DNA of 64,000 nt from Bacteroidales bacterium (GTDB lineage: Bacteria > Bacteroidota > Bacteroidia > Bacteroidales > B18-G4). Below the pieces are notes generated by a model that did no database searches, was not told the origin of the DNA, and saw nothing but the letters and a program-made list of their open reading frames with translations. Position numbers and translations under genes: made by a program. The stretch lies in contig JAGYMZ010000002.1 of NCBI GenBank assembly GCA_018400295.1, forward strand, positions 104,581 through 168,580, written 5' to 3'. Below, piece after piece: positions 17,597-27,325 of the stretch (position 1 is its first letter; the number at the start of each line of letters is the position of its first letter).

Positions 17597-18739
17597 ATGA
17601 ACTTTGAATTTTCTGAGGAGCACAAGATGATCCGTCAGGCGGCGCGGGATTATGCCCAGCGGGAGCTGCTGAAGGATGTTCTGGAAAGGGATGCGAAAGC
17701 TGAAATACCCTGGGACCATATTAAAAATCTGACCGAACTGGGATTTTTCGGCATGATGGTGAGCCCCGAATGGGGCGGCGGGGGAATGGATACAATATCG
17801 TATGTGCTCGCAATGGAAGAGCTGTCAAAGGTGGATTCGGCTACTGCCGTTATCCTGTCTGTTCACAATTCACTGGTGTGCTGGGGTGTTGAAAAGTACG
17901 GAACTCCAGAGCAGAAAGAAAAATTCCTCAGGCCTATGGGATCCGGGGAAAAAATCGGCGCATTTCTGCTGTCCGAACCTGAAGCGGGATCCGATGCCAC
18001 CCATCAGAGAACCGTTGCGGAAGACAAAGGTGATTATTACCTGCTCAACGGGACAAAAAACTGGATATCTAATGCCAACAGCGGCCAGATATATATTGTA
18101 ATAGCTCAGACACATCCGGAAAAAGGACATCATGGGATCAATGCTTTTATTGTGGATAAGGATACTCCCGGGATAACACTTGCACCCCATGAGGATAAAA
18201 TGGGTATGCGCAGTTCGGATACCCATTCGGTTATGTTCAGTGAAGCAAAAGTGCCCAGGGAAAACAGGATCGGAGAGGATGGCTTCGGATTCAAATTTGC
18301 CATGAAAGCCCTGGAAGGCGGACGTATCGGTATTGCTGCCCAGGCCCTGGGCATCGCTGCAGGTGCCATGGAACGTGCCGTTCAATATTCCAAAGAGCGA
18401 AAGGCTTTTGGTAAGTACCTTTCCCACCACCAGGCCATTGCTTTTAAATTGGCAGATATGGGCCTGAAGGTTGAAAATGCCCGGAACCTGATACTGAAAT
18501 CAGCATGGCATAAAGATAATGGACTGTCGTACGGAACCCTGAGTGCCATGGCCAAGCTGTATGCTGCCGACATGGCCATGGAGGTTACAACGGAAGCTGT
18601 TCAAATACTTGGAGGGTATGGATATGTAAAGGAGTATCATGTTGAAAGGCTGATGCGCGAAGCCAAACTTACCCAGATCTATGAGGGTACCTCGGAGATC
18701 CAAAAAATCATAATATCCAGGGAAATGTTGAGGGATTGA
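17597..18739 (+). CDS. Acyl-CoA dehydrogenase (short-chain / butyryl-CoA type)
   Basis: A 380-residue FAD enzyme starting MNFEFSEEHKMIRQAARDYA at 17597; the ORF-track start lies upstream of the -7 box. It oxidises acyl-CoA to 2-enoyl-CoA and hands electrons to ETF. The FAD/substrate segments LLSEPEAGSDATHQRTVAED and KNWISNANSG are present. The catalytic base is the Glu in LTQIYEGTSEIQ, the position used by short- and medium-chain enzymes, unlike isovaleryl- or long-chain types. etfB and etfA follow within 110 bp. Butyryl-CoA is the likely substrate; isobutyryl-CoA cannot be excluded, given icmF nearby. Confidence 0.92.
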   Translation: MNFEFSEEHKMIRQAARDYAQRELLKDVLERDAKAEIPWDHIKNLTELGFFGMMVSPEWGGGGMDTISYVLAMEELSKVDSATAVILSVHNSLVCWGVEKYGTPEQKEKFLRPMGSGEKIGAFLLSEPEAGSDATHQRTVAEDKGDYYLLNGTKNWISNANSGQIYIVIAQTHPEKGHHGINAFIVDKDTPGITLAPHEDKMGMRSSDTHSVMFSEAKVPRENRIGEDGFGFKFAMKALEGGRIGIAAQALGIAAGAMERAVQYSKERKAFGKYLSHHQAIAFKLADMGLKVENARNLILKSAWHKDNGLSYGTLSAMAKLYAADMAMEVTTEAVQILGGYGYVKEYHVERLMREAKLTQIYEGTSEIQKIIISREMLRD

Positions 18740-18801
18740 TCTTACTGACCCCCTCGGATGCTGCGCTGTGAGAAAACTTCATTTTATGATCAATGAATTT
18801 C

Positions 18802-18809
18802 TATCTTTG
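18802..18809 (+). promoter_or_regulatory. Probable -7 box upstream of etfBA
   Basis: TATCTTTG lies 41 bp before the etfB ATG in the 111-bp gap after the acyl-CoA dehydrogenase. No good -33 box is visible. Confidence 0.5.
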
Positions 18810-18850
18810 TGCCAAAATATCATGAACCATACCATAAAATTTCTTAAAAA

Positions 18851-19600
18851 ATGAAAATTTTAGTCTGTATCAGTAATGTACCGGATACAACTACCAAGAT
18901 CCGTTTTACAGATGACGATACCCGCTTCGATACTGCCAGTGTCCAGTGGATCATTAATCCCTGGGATGAACTGGCACTCACAAGGGCATTGGAACTGAAG
19001 GAGGGTTCCGGCGGGTCGATCGAAAAAGTTACGGTGGTTAATGTTGGGCCCAAAGAGTCCGAACCAACCATTCGGAAAGCCCTGGCCATTGGTGCTGATG
19101 ATGCTGTGCGCATAGATGCTGAACCTTTGGATGCCCATGTGGTGGCCGGGGAGCTTGCCGGGCATATCCGGAATAATCCTTACGATATCGTATTATGCGG
19201 TATTGATTCCAGTGATTATAACGGTTCGCTGGTGGGTGGAATGCTGGCTGAGTTGCTGGACCTGCCCTCGGTTTCTTCGGTATCAAAGCTGAATATTGAA
19301 AATGATGAAATTACAATAAACCGGGAAATTGACGGGGGCTCTGAAATTCTTTCCACGGAAACGCCATTCGTAGCCATTGTTCAAAAAGGAATTGCCCTGG
19401 AACCCAGAATACCTTCTATGAGAGGGATCATGATGGCAAGAAAGAAACCCCTGAATGTGGTTGAAGCGGCTGGTGCCGAACCCCTCACTGAATTTGTGAG
19501 ATTTGAACTGCCTCCTCCGAAGGCTGCCTGTAAAATGGTGGATGAGGAAAATATCAGAGAACTGGTAGCGCTTCTTCACAATGAGGCCAAAGTATTGTAA
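18851..19600 (+). CDS. etfB: Electron transfer flavoprotein subunit beta
   Basis: A 249-residue FixA/EtfB protein: MKILVCISNVPDTT at the N-terminus, then a nucleotide-binding alpha/beta domain with VVNVGPKESEPTIRKALAIGADDAVRI. It forms the AMP/FAD-binding heterodimer with EtfA, accepting electrons from the acyl-CoA dehydrogenase encoded just upstream. Only one ACAD gene is next to it. Whether this ETF is bifurcating cannot be decided by eye. It is followed by etfA after 33 bp. Confidence 0.95.
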   Translation: MKILVCISNVPDTTTKIRFTDDDTRFDTASVQWIINPWDELALTRALELKEGSGGSIEKVTVVNVGPKESEPTIRKALAIGADDAVRIDAEPLDAHVVAGELAGHIRNNPYDIVLCGIDSSDYNGSLVGGMLAELLDLPSVSSVSKLNIENDEITINREIDGGSEILSTETPFVAIVQKGIALEPRIPSMRGIMMARKKPLNVVEAAGAEPLTEFVRFELPPPKAACKMVDEENIRELVALLHNEAKVL

Positions 19601-19633
19601 ATAAAAATCGGTAAAAAATTAATACTAAATAGT

Positions 19634-20605
19634 ATGTCAGTAATCGTTTTTGTTGAAAACTGGGACGGGAAATTTAAAAAGCTGAGTTTTGAACTTATTT
19701 CCTATGCCCGGCAAATCGCGGATAAATCCGGTTCCCGGGTCATTGCACTTTCCATTGGTACAGTGGAAGATGATGAACTGCATAAACTGGGGAATTATGG
19801 CGCCGATAAGATCCTGAAAGTAGAGGACGAACGCTTGAATTCATTAATTAATAAAGCCTATGCATCGGTGATCACCCAAGCTGCTGAGAAAGAAAGTTCT
19901 GATACGGTATTGTTTTCTCACAATGCTACCGGTAAAGCCCTTGCCCCGCGGGTGGCCGTGCGCCTGAAAGCAGGTGCCGTAACCGGGGTTACGGAAATAC
20001 CATCCAGTCTGGACCCTTTCGAAGTGAAAAAGAAAGTATTTACCAATAAGGCTTTTGCCAATGTTCGGGTGAGATCTGTAAAGAACGTCCTCACACTCTT
20101 TCAGAATTCCGTGGAAATCAAGGAAACGGAAAATAATGCGGAAATTGAAGCCTTTGATGCGGAGATCCGTGATCAGGATTTTAAAACCAGGGTGTTGGAG
20201 GTGAATAAAATTACCGGTAAGGTCTTATTGACCGATGCTGAGATCGTGGTTTCCGGTGGCCGCGGAATGAAAGGCCCTGAAAAATGGCAGCCGCTGGAGG
20301 ATCTGGCGGCTGAACTCGGAGCCGCCATTGCATGTTCCAGGCCCGTATCCGATGAAGGTTGGCGCCCGCATGAAGAACATGTTGGCCAGACCGGGAAGAT
20401 CATTGCACCAAACCTGTATTTTGCCCTGGGTATTTCCGGAGCCATTCAGCACCTTGGGGGGGTGAGCTCATCCAAATATATTGTGGCTGTGAATACGGAT
20501 AAGGATGCACCTATTTTTGAAGCGGCCGATTACGGCATCGTGGGAGATGTTCATAAGATCCTTCCTGAACTTACCGGCGAGATCAAAAAGATGAAGGACG
20601 CATAG
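19634..20605 (+). CDS. etfA: Electron transfer flavoprotein subunit alpha
   Basis: A 323-residue FixB/EtfA protein. The C-terminal FAD domain is clear: GRGMKGPEKWQPLEDLA, then SRPVSDEGW...GQTGKIIAPNLYFALGISGAIQH and NTDKDAPIFEAADYGIVGD. It carries the redox-active FAD and passes electrons to a membrane quinone reductase; the Fe-S membrane oxidoreductase at 25247-27325 is the likely partner. A rho-independent terminator follows 27 bp after the stop. Confidence 0.96.
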   Translation: MSVIVFVENWDGKFKKLSFELISYARQIADKSGSRVIALSIGTVEDDELHKLGNYGADKILKVEDERLNSLINKAYASVITQAAEKESSDTVLFSHNATGKALAPRVAVRLKAGAVTGVTEIPSSLDPFEVKKKVFTNKAFANVRVRSVKNVLTLFQNSVEIKETENNAEIEAFDAEIRDQDFKTRVLEVNKITGKVLLTDAEIVVSGGRGMKGPEKWQPLEDLAAELGAAIACSRPVSDEGWRPHEEHVGQTGKIIAPNLYFALGISGAIQHLGGVSSSKYIVAVNTDKDAPIFEAADYGIVGDVHKILPELTGEIKKMKDA

Positions 20606-20631
20606 TAAAACCATAAAACAACCGTTTGACA

Positions 20632-20665
20632 GGGAATCCGGCGTATTGCAGGATTCCCTTTTTTT
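20632..20665 (+). terminator. Rho-independent terminator after etfA
   Basis: GGGAATCC and GGATTCCC pair across an 11-nt loop and are followed by seven T. The remaining ~220 bp up to 20889 hold AT-rich sequence and no recognisable gene. Confidence 0.85.
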
Positions 20666-20889
20666 ATGGTGCGTTCCGGATGGAATATACGGGGACTGTG
20701 CAGTGAAAGCAACAAACGGCTGAACGGATCCCCATGTTGCTATCTCCGTGTCTGTTACTGAACAACCTGTCCTTCATAATAAATATCTCCCAAACATGAT
20801 AAATCAGTAAAAATACTTATGTAAATAATAGATATACTATATATTTTTTTATAAATTGCACATCTTTTTGTTTAACCAAGCCAAAAATC

Positions 20890-22911
20890 ATGAAAATAGG
20901 ACTATGCAAGCACGCTGCCCTGTGGCTGGTTTTGTTTGCATTTACCCTTGTGGTTTCCTGTAAGAAGGAAGAACAGCCATCCGAACCTGCGCCCACCGTT
21001 TCCGACGAATTGATCCTTTCAGAAAATGTGATCGTCATAGATACCCTGCAGATGGGATCTCCATCTATCCAGGGGGATAATTACACCTTTGATAAAAGCC
21101 ATAATTTACCACACTTTGAAATTGGTGATATCATCGTTGGTCAGACAGGATATGGTTACATGAGAAAGATCATCGACATTAACGAACAGGGGAATGAGAT
21201 GACCCTTGTTACCAGTCAGGCGGTCCTGGAGGAAGTGATCGAAAACTGCATGATCAAAGATTCCATCAAGCTTACACTTCAAAAGGCCGTTTACAAGGGC
21301 CGGGAATATCCCGCAAGAATGGTTTATCTTGCGGAAGGTGTCAGTATTGCGGACAGGGGAGGGATAGACCTTACCGGGTTGACATTGTTCTCCGGTGTAT
21401 ACAATGGCGTTAATGTTACGGCACAAATTGATCAGGGGGCCATAGATTTTGAACCTGTTTTTACACGCGAACTTGAGATCAGGTTTTTTAAATTGAAACA
21501 TTTAAAACTGTCCGCGGGCGGTGACCTGGATTTTACCTGTGATGCATCCATCAGTGTTGATTCCCCTGTTTCGCTTGACAAAGAGCAGACGATCGCACAG
21601 GTTTATTTTGGCCCGTTTCCACTCGGACCGGTCCCGGTGTTCATTGTTTTATCTTTTAAGGCAGGGTTTAACACCAGTCTCGATATTACCGGTTCCATAG
21701 GAAGCGGCTACGATACCAGGGCATACCTTGAATATGGCGCCGAATATACCAATTCCCAGTGGTACCCTATATGGGAAAAATCCTTTATAAGCAATAGCCG
21801 TGGAATTGCCTGGGATCTGTCCGGTGATATTTCTTCAAAGGTTTATGTCAGTCCGGAAATTGGCGTCTTGGTTGCCAGTGTTGCCGGACCTTATATGGAG
21901 GCTGTCCCGTATTTTGGATTTGATGGATCCGTTGATGCTGCCGATCAGACATGGCAATGGTATTTGGCTGCGGGGGCAGAAGGGAATGTTGGGTTTACCG
22001 TTCAGGTATTCGGACACACCATAGCCAATTATTCAACAACCCTTGCTTCATGGGAAGCGATCATTGATCAGGATAACGGCGTATTTGGTTCGAACACGCC
22101 CCCAACCGCGGTGCTTTCGGTGAATCCCGGTTACGGTAGTACGGCAACGATCTTTGAACTTGATGGCAGCGGAAGTTATGATGATGAAGATCCGTTAAGT
22201 GCGCTGATGCTCCGATGGGATTTTGATGGAGATGGGACCTGGGATACGGGATGGGATCTCCAAAAAACCGTAGATCATCAATATAGTGTAGAAGGTACGT
22301 ATAATGTTAAAATGGAAATTAAAGATACGGAAGGGCTAACGGATGATGTTGTTCAAAGTATTTCCGTTTCTGCCAGCGGCGGTTCGGGTTGCGATGGAAT
22401 TACTTCTGTAAGTTATGGCGGACAGGATTACCCGACGGTTGAAATGGGTGACCAGTGCTGGATGAAAGAAAATCTGAATCATGATATGGGGAATTCCTGG
22501 TGTTATGGGAATGATTCTTCCAATTGCCTGCAGTACGGGAAATTATACGATTGGAACACAGCCTTGCAGGTATGCCCTCCGGGATGGCATCTTCCTTCCG
22601 ATGATGAGTGGATGGAACTGGAAATGTTCCTGGGGATGTCTCAAAGCCAGGTTAATGAAACCGGATGGCGGGGGACCGATGAGGGGACACAGCTGAAATC
22701 CGGTGGCAATTCCGGTTTTGATGCATTGCTGGGCGGTGAATACAGCCTGGGCATGTTCACGAATTTGGAGAATCATGGATATTTCTGGACATCTTCCGGT
22801 GATGCCATGAGTGCATATATTCGCTATCTTTACGAAAGCAAACCGCAAATTGCGCGGGAACAAGCCCTGCAGTCCAATGGATATTCAGTCCGATGCTTGA
22901 AAGATGAATAG
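20890..22911 (+). CDS. Surface lipoprotein with PKD and FISUMP domains
   Basis: A 673-residue lipoprotein: the signal peptide ends in VVSC (C24). About 370 residues of unrecognised, beta-rich sequence follow. Residues ~405-495 form a PKD domain (LDGSGSYDDEDPLSALMLRW, WDFDGDGTWD). Residues ~500-673 are a FISUMP domain (Fibrobacter succinogenes major paralogous domain), with YPTVEMGDQCWMKENLNHD, CPPGWHLPSDDEWMELE and a final GYSVRCLKD. These domains occur on exported proteins of Bacteroidota and Fibrobacteres and probably mediate adhesion or display; no enzymatic motif is seen. It is followed after 45 bp by a VWA lipoprotein on the same strand, probably the same transcript. Confidence 0.85.
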   Translation: MKIGLCKHAALWLVLFAFTLVVSCKKEEQPSEPAPTVSDELILSENVIVIDTLQMGSPSIQGDNYTFDKSHNLPHFEIGDIIVGQTGYGYMRKIIDINEQGNEMTLVTSQAVLEEVIENCMIKDSIKLTLQKAVYKGREYPARMVYLAEGVSIADRGGIDLTGLTLFSGVYNGVNVTAQIDQGAIDFEPVFTRELEIRFFKLKHLKLSAGGDLDFTCDASISVDSPVSLDKEQTIAQVYFGPFPLGPVPVFIVLSFKAGFNTSLDITGSIGSGYDTRAYLEYGAEYTNSQWYPIWEKSFISNSRGIAWDLSGDISSKVYVSPEIGVLVASVAGPYMEAVPYFGFDGSVDAADQTWQWYLAAGAEGNVGFTVQVFGHTIANYSTTLASWEAIIDQDNGVFGSNTPPTAVLSVNPGYGSTATIFELDGSGSYDDEDPLSALMLRWDFDGDGTWDTGWDLQKTVDHQYSVEGTYNVKMEIKDTEGLTDDVVQSISVSASGGSGCDGITSVSYGGQDYPTVEMGDQCWMKENLNHDMGNSWCYGNDSSNCLQYGKLYDWNTALQVCPPGWHLPSDDEWMELEMFLGMSQSQVNETGWRGTDEGTQLKSGGNSGFDALLGGEYSLGMFTNLENHGYFWTSSGDAMSAYIRYLYESKPQIAREQALQSNGYSVRCLKDE

Positions 22912-22956
22912 TAATTATGTAATTTTACCCTCACGTTTAACTAAAAATTAAAAATC

Positions 22957-23970
22957 ATGAAAAAGAACAATGCAATTTTAATCTTGATTATGTTTCTGGC
23001 GGGAATTATGGTCGTTACTTCCTGTAAAAAAGATGACGATGATGATGAACCCGAAAATACCACGGTTCCTCATTCTGATATGAATGATGATTCCACCACT
23101 TCCATAAAGGTCACCATACCAAGAATTGAAGTCAATCCGGCCAGAGCTTCTGAAATCACGGTTTTCTTGTCTGTTACCGATCAGGACGGAAACCCGCTGA
23201 AAAATTTCAACCAGTATAATTTTTTGATCAAGCAGGCATGCGCCGGCGATACGGATAGCACCATTGTGGGCTCTCTTGATTTCTCAACCCTCAACCAGGA
23301 AGGTAGCGATATCGCTGCTGCCATGACGCTGGATTATTCCGGAAGTATGAGCTCACAGAACATTACCGATATGGAGGATGCGGTTACGTATTTTATCAAC
23401 CTTAAAGATCCCAGCGATATGGCGGAGATCATCAAATTTGCCTCCGATATCGATGTGGTTACACCTTTTACCAATAATGCCCAGACCCTGATCGATGGTG
23501 TCAATACTTCTGTCAGCATCGGTATTTACACCTCCTTTTTTGATGCGATTGATGTCGGACTTGATGATGCAGATTCCCTGTTAAATACCGGCGGTGATTA
23601 TTTGCCCGCCATTGTTGCTTTTACCGATGGAGGAGACAATGATTCGCATGTCACCCTGTCGGAGGTAATTACCAAGGCAAACAATTTCCAGGTCCCTATT
23701 TATACCCTGGGATTCGGTTCCGTTGATGAACAGGTAATGAATGAACTGGCGGATGAATCCGGCGGAAGGTATTATTATTCACCAAATTCTGCGCAGATAC
23801 AGGATCTTTATACCCTGATCAGCGGACAGCTAAAGAATATGTATGTGGTTACCTGGACCTATGACGATCCCACATGTACAGAAGTCGTTGTAGTTGTACG
23901 TTCAAGTTATACATGTGCCAATGGGACCTTCCATTCCTTTGCCACGAAATATTTCACGCCGCTAAAATAA
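22957..23970 (+). CDS. VWA-domain lipoprotein
   Basis: A 337-residue lipoprotein with lipobox VVTSC (C23) followed by an acid-rich spacer (KKDDDDDEPEN). Residues ~60-110 form a short Ig-like region (VTDQDGNPLKNFNQYNF). A von Willebrand factor A domain starts near 118, with an intact MIDAS motif DYSGSMS at 126-132 and the later acidic residue of FTDGGDND. VWA domains bind protein partners through a divalent cation. The gene is expected to be co-expressed with the upstream FISUMP lipoprotein. A strong terminator follows. Confidence 0.88.
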   Translation: MKKNNAILILIMFLAGIMVVTSCKKDDDDDEPENTTVPHSDMNDDSTTSIKVTIPRIEVNPARASEITVFLSVTDQDGNPLKNFNQYNFLIKQACAGDTDSTIVGSLDFSTLNQEGSDIAAAMTLDYSGSMSSQNITDMEDAVTYFINLKDPSDMAEIIKFASDIDVVTPFTNNAQTLIDGVNTSVSIGIYTSFFDAIDVGLDDADSLLNTGGDYLPAIVAFTDGGDNDSHVTLSEVITKANNFQVPIYTLGFGSVDEQVMNELADESGGRYYYSPNSAQIQDLYTLISGQLKNMYVVTWTYDDPTCTEVVVVVRSSYTCANGTFHSFATKYFTPLK

Positions 23971-23999
23971 CAGCGGACCCGGCGGACGAACATTTTTTT

Positions 24000-24028
24000 G
24001 GGGGCAGGGAGATCTGCCCCCTTTTTTT
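24000..24028 (+). terminator. Rho-independent terminator after the VWA lipoprotein gene
   Basis: GGGGGCAG and CTGCCCCC form an 8-bp stem with a 6-nt loop, followed by seven T. Confidence 0.9.
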
Positions 24029-24061
24029 ATGCCCCGGGGTCTTACGATACACAGGTTTGAT

Positions 24062-24069
24062 TATTTTTG
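24062..24069 (+). promoter_or_regulatory. Probable -7 box upstream of the T9SS protein gene at 24096
   Basis: TATTTTTG lies 26 bp before the ATG. The -33 box is not convincing. Confidence 0.45.
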
Positions 24070-24095
24070 TCGCATAATCTTTAAACATACAAGCC

Positions 24096-25145
24096 ATGAA
24101 AAGAATATGCATCCTGCTTTTTGTTTTGACCACCCTGGCTTCTTATAGCCAGATAACCATTACCAGCAACAATATCGGATCTGTTGGTGATGAATATGTT
24201 ATGGCCTATGTTGAAGATATCCCCGACCATATAGAACCCGGCCCCCCTGGCCCGGGACAGCTATGGGATTACTCCTCCCTTGTTCATGATTACCTGGATA
24301 CGGTGCGGTTCCTGAATCCCGATTCCACTCCGTACGCCGGCATATTCCCGGCCAGCAATCTTGCCATTTCACAGGATGATGAAACCCTGTGGGGATTTAT
24401 GATCAAAAATTCATTTGAGCTTTCGATTAAAGGAGCGGTCCTTCCGGTTCCTGAACTGGGAATAATTCCGGCCGAACTGATCCCCAAGGATGTCCTGGCC
24501 AATTTCCCGCTGAATTACCTGGATTCGGCCGACCGGACTTTTTATGCGGATATCCGGATGGAAAGCCCCGAACCGGCTGTTGATTCCATAAGGTATAAAA
24601 GCACGACCTATAAAACTTCCAAAGTGGATGCATGGGGGGATATGAAACTTCCTGCCGGCACCTTAGAAACCTTGAGGCTTAAGGAGGAACGGGTAATGGT
24701 TGACAGTGTCTGGACCAAATTTATCGGTTTCTGGGTTTTTGTTTCCCGTACCGTTGATTCTTCACATGTGTATTATTGGCTGACCGATGTGCCGGGCAAT
24801 GGCTATTTTCTGGTGAATATGGAGGTGGATCCTTCCAGCCAGCAGATCAGTACCCTGGGATATATGTACGATCCGGTGGTTGGAATGGCTGAACCCGGCG
24901 AACCCCTGGCTTCGGTTTATCCGAACCCGGCAACGGACAGGATTACCTTCCGTACCCGGAATGATTTTACCGGTACCATTTCCATCATTGATGCCCAAGG
25001 CCGTTTGCTTTGTTCCCGGCGGATACCGGGCCGCAATCACTGGAACATGGATATATCCGGCCTGGATCCCGGGATGTACCTTTTCCGGGTTGTTTCGGAT
25101 GATAAACGCCGCGTCTCTGTGGGTAAGGTGCTGAAGATTAGGTGA
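24096..25145 (+). CDS. Secreted protein with T9SS type A sorting domain, function unknown
   Basis: A 349-residue protein with a signal peptide (MKRICILLFVLTTLASYSQ). About 240 residues of beta-rich sequence follow, without a recognised catalytic motif. The C-terminal ~80 residues are a T9SS type A sorting domain (ASVYPNPATDRITFRT, IIDAQGRLL, GMYLFRVVSDDKRRV), so the protein should be exported through the type IX system and anchored at or released from the surface. It is preceded by a terminator and its own -7 box, so it is a separate transcript. It converges with the Fe-S oxidoreductase gene. Confidence 0.82.
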   Translation: MKRICILLFVLTTLASYSQITITSNNIGSVGDEYVMAYVEDIPDHIEPGPPGPGQLWDYSSLVHDYLDTVRFLNPDSTPYAGIFPASNLAISQDDETLWGFMIKNSFELSIKGAVLPVPELGIIPAELIPKDVLANFPLNYLDSADRTFYADIRMESPEPAVDSIRYKSTTYKTSKVDAWGDMKLPAGTLETLRLKEERVMVDSVWTKFIGFWVFVSRTVDSSHVYYWLTDVPGNGYFLVNMEVDPSSQQISTLGYMYDPVVGMAEPGEPLASVYPNPATDRITFRTRNDFTGTISIIDAQGRLLCSRRIPGRNHWNMDISGLDPGMYLFRVVSDDKRRVSVGKVLKIR

Positions 25146-25246
25146 TAGACCTGTGTCAGGATGCAAATATTTAACGTCCGTTCATCGATGGGTTTATCTA
25201 AAATCCTGAATTGAAAACAGGGACATCAAATTTTGGATGAACGGAT

Positions 25247-27325
25247 TTACAATCCCATCCCCATCGCCACCAGCTCGGCGATGTCGTAATTCTTCATCTC
25301 TTCTTCCTTATTTTTGTATTTGATCCCATCAGTCATCATAACCATGCAGAACGGACAGGCGGTGGCAACAATATTGGCACCGGTATCAATGGCTTCTTCA
25401 ATGCGTTCCAGGAAGACTTCCTTATTCCCATTTTCTGCTTCCTTGAACATTTGTCCGCCACCGGCCCCGCAACATAGGGCATGACTTTTCGTTCTGGGCA
25501 TTTCCTTGGTTGTTGAATTCAGCGAATCAAGCACCATCCTGGGCGCATCGTATTCGCCATTGGCCCTTCCCAGATAACAGGGGTCATGGAATGTGATGGT
25601 ATCTTTTTTGAATGCTCCGTTGGGAAAGGCTATCGAGCCATTCTCTATAAGTTCCCGCAGGAACTGGCTGTGGTGAATGACTTCATAATTCCCGCCGAAA
25701 TCCGGGAATTCATTTTTAAAGCTGTTGAAATCATGCGGGCAACAAGTGAGGATCTTTTTTACACCATAATTATTCATGGTTTCGATGACCATCAGGGCCT
25801 GCATCTGGAAGAGCATTTCATTTCCGGCCCTGCGTGCAATATCTCCGCTGTCGGTCTCTTCCATACCCAGTACGGCATAATCAATGTTGAGGTGATTCAA
25901 TATTTTGACGAATTCCCTGCTCACTTTTTTATACCTGTCGTCAAAGGCACCTGCCGACCCTACCCAGAAAAGGTATTCCGGATCTTTTCCGGCAGCTTTC
26001 ACATCGGCCATGACGGGTACTTCGAGCCCGGCATCCTCAGCCCACTTCAGCCTGTCTTCCGGAGAAAACTGCCAGGGGGCACCGTTGTTTTCAATATTGG
26101 TAAATACGGTGTTCAGTTCACCGGGCCCGGCCGATTCCTCCATGACCAGGTATCTTCGCATGTCCACGATGAGGGTGGGATGGTTGATGTTCACCGGGCA
26201 TTCGTTGGCACATGCATTGCAGGTCGTGCAGGCCCAGAGTTCCTCCGGTGTGACAAGATCTTTCAGGAGAGACCTGTTGTCTGAAAATTCCCGGTTTTTA
26301 ACGAGTCCCGGTCCTTTTTCTTTCATCCTGGCCCTTACATCCATAATGATTTTCCTGGGGGATAATAATTTACCGGTGATGTTGGCCGGACAGGCATCGG
26401 TGCACCTTCCACATTCCGTGCATGCCAGTGAATCCAGGTAGTTTTTCCAGGTCACATCTTCAATGTCTTTTACGCCAAACCTTTGTATTTCTTCTTCCTC
26501 CGGTGTATCGGAAAAGGCAGCGTCAGGATCCATCATGCGCTTGACCTCATCGGTTATTTCGGGCATATTCGGCAGATAACCCAGGGGTTCCAGGCGGCTC
26601 AGGAATACATTGGGCACCGACATAAATACGTGAAAATGCTTGGAATAGGGCAGTATGTTGGCAAAAATGAATATCAGGACAATATGTGCCCACCAGTTTA
26701 TTTCATGCCACAGAAAAGCCTTGTGTACCGGAATGGAACCTGCGAGGGCTGCCAGGTGATGACTTACCGGGAAAGACCCGTATAGTTCATGCCCTGCTTC
26801 CCTGGAATACATAATGTAAAAGGTGTTCATCCCCAGAAGCGAAACCATGAGCAGTAAGATCAGGGTCAGGGCCAGGTTGGCATCCATATGCGAAATATGG
26901 CTCATTTCCGTACCGCTGAACCTGCGGATGTTCATAAATATCCTTCGGATAAGAAAAGCCAGGATCATTACCAGGATCAGCAACGCAAAAACATCACCGG
27001 CAGCCGTGATAACATCATAAACGGGCCCGAGGGCATGCAATACCCTGTCGGTCCCGAAAAGGCCATCGATGATCATTTCGATGCTGCCAATAAGTATAAC
27101 CAGGAATCCCCACCATACAAGGGCATGCATCATGCCAACCACCGGTTTGCGCAGGATCTTGGTTTGGCCCAGGGCTACTTTTATGGTGATCCATAAACGC
27201 TTGCCCCAGTTTCTGACCGGGAAAGGCTTGGTTAATTTAAAAAACCGGTAGTATCGGTATGCAGTGACGAAAAAGATCAGCAGGGTCAGGGCAAGCACAA
27301 TGGCGAAGGCAATCTGTTTGATCAT
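25247..27325 (-). CDS. Membrane Fe-S oxidoreductase, probable ETF:menaquinone oxidoreductase (HdrD/DgcB-like)
   Basis: The start is placed at the ATG at 27325 (MIKQIAFAIVLALTLL); the track start is a TTG four codons earlier. The N-terminal ~235 residues hold about five spans resembling a NarI-type heme b subunit. Two [4Fe-4S] motifs follow, CTECGRCTDACPAN (from about residue 302) and CTTCNACANECPVN. The C-terminal half carries two CCG-type domains (CCPHDFNSF; HDPCYLGR and CCGAGGGQMF). Proteins of this architecture are found with etfAB and acyl-CoA dehydrogenases in anaerobes, where they move electrons from ETF to menaquinone in place of ETF-QO. The position between etfBA and icmF fits this job. 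Direction of flow is inferred. Confidence 0.85.
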   Translation of the reverse strand: MIKQIAFAIVLALTLLIFFVTAYRYYRFFKLTKPFPVRNWGKRLWITIKVALGQTKILRKPVVGMMHALVWWGFLVILIGSIEMIIDGLFGTDRVLHALGPVYDVITAAGDVFALLILVMILAFLIRRIFMNIRRFSGTEMSHISHMDANLALTLILLLMVSLLGMNTFYIMYSREAGHELYGSFPVSHHLAALAGSIPVHKAFLWHEINWWAHIVLIFIFANILPYSKHFHVFMSVPNVFLSRLEPLGYLPNMPEITDEVKRMMDPDAAFSDTPEEEEIQRFGVKDIEDVTWKNYLDSLACTECGRCTDACPANITGKLLSPRKIIMDVRARMKEKGPGLVKNREFSDNRSLLKDLVTPEELWACTTCNACANECPVNINHPTLIVDMRRYLVMEESAGPGELNTVFTNIENNGAPWQFSPEDRLKWAEDAGLEVPVMADVKAAGKDPEYLFWVGSAGAFDDRYKKVSREFVKILNHLNIDYAVLGMEETDSGDIARRAGNEMLFQMQALMVIETMNNYGVKKILTCCPHDFNSFKNEFPDFGGNYEVIHHSQFLRELIENGSIAFPNGAFKKDTITFHDPCYLGRANGEYDAPRMVLDSLNSTTKEMPRTKSHALCCGAGGGQMFKEAENGNKEVFLERIEEAIDTGANIVATACPFCMVMMTDGIKYKNKEEEMKNYDIAELVAMGMGL

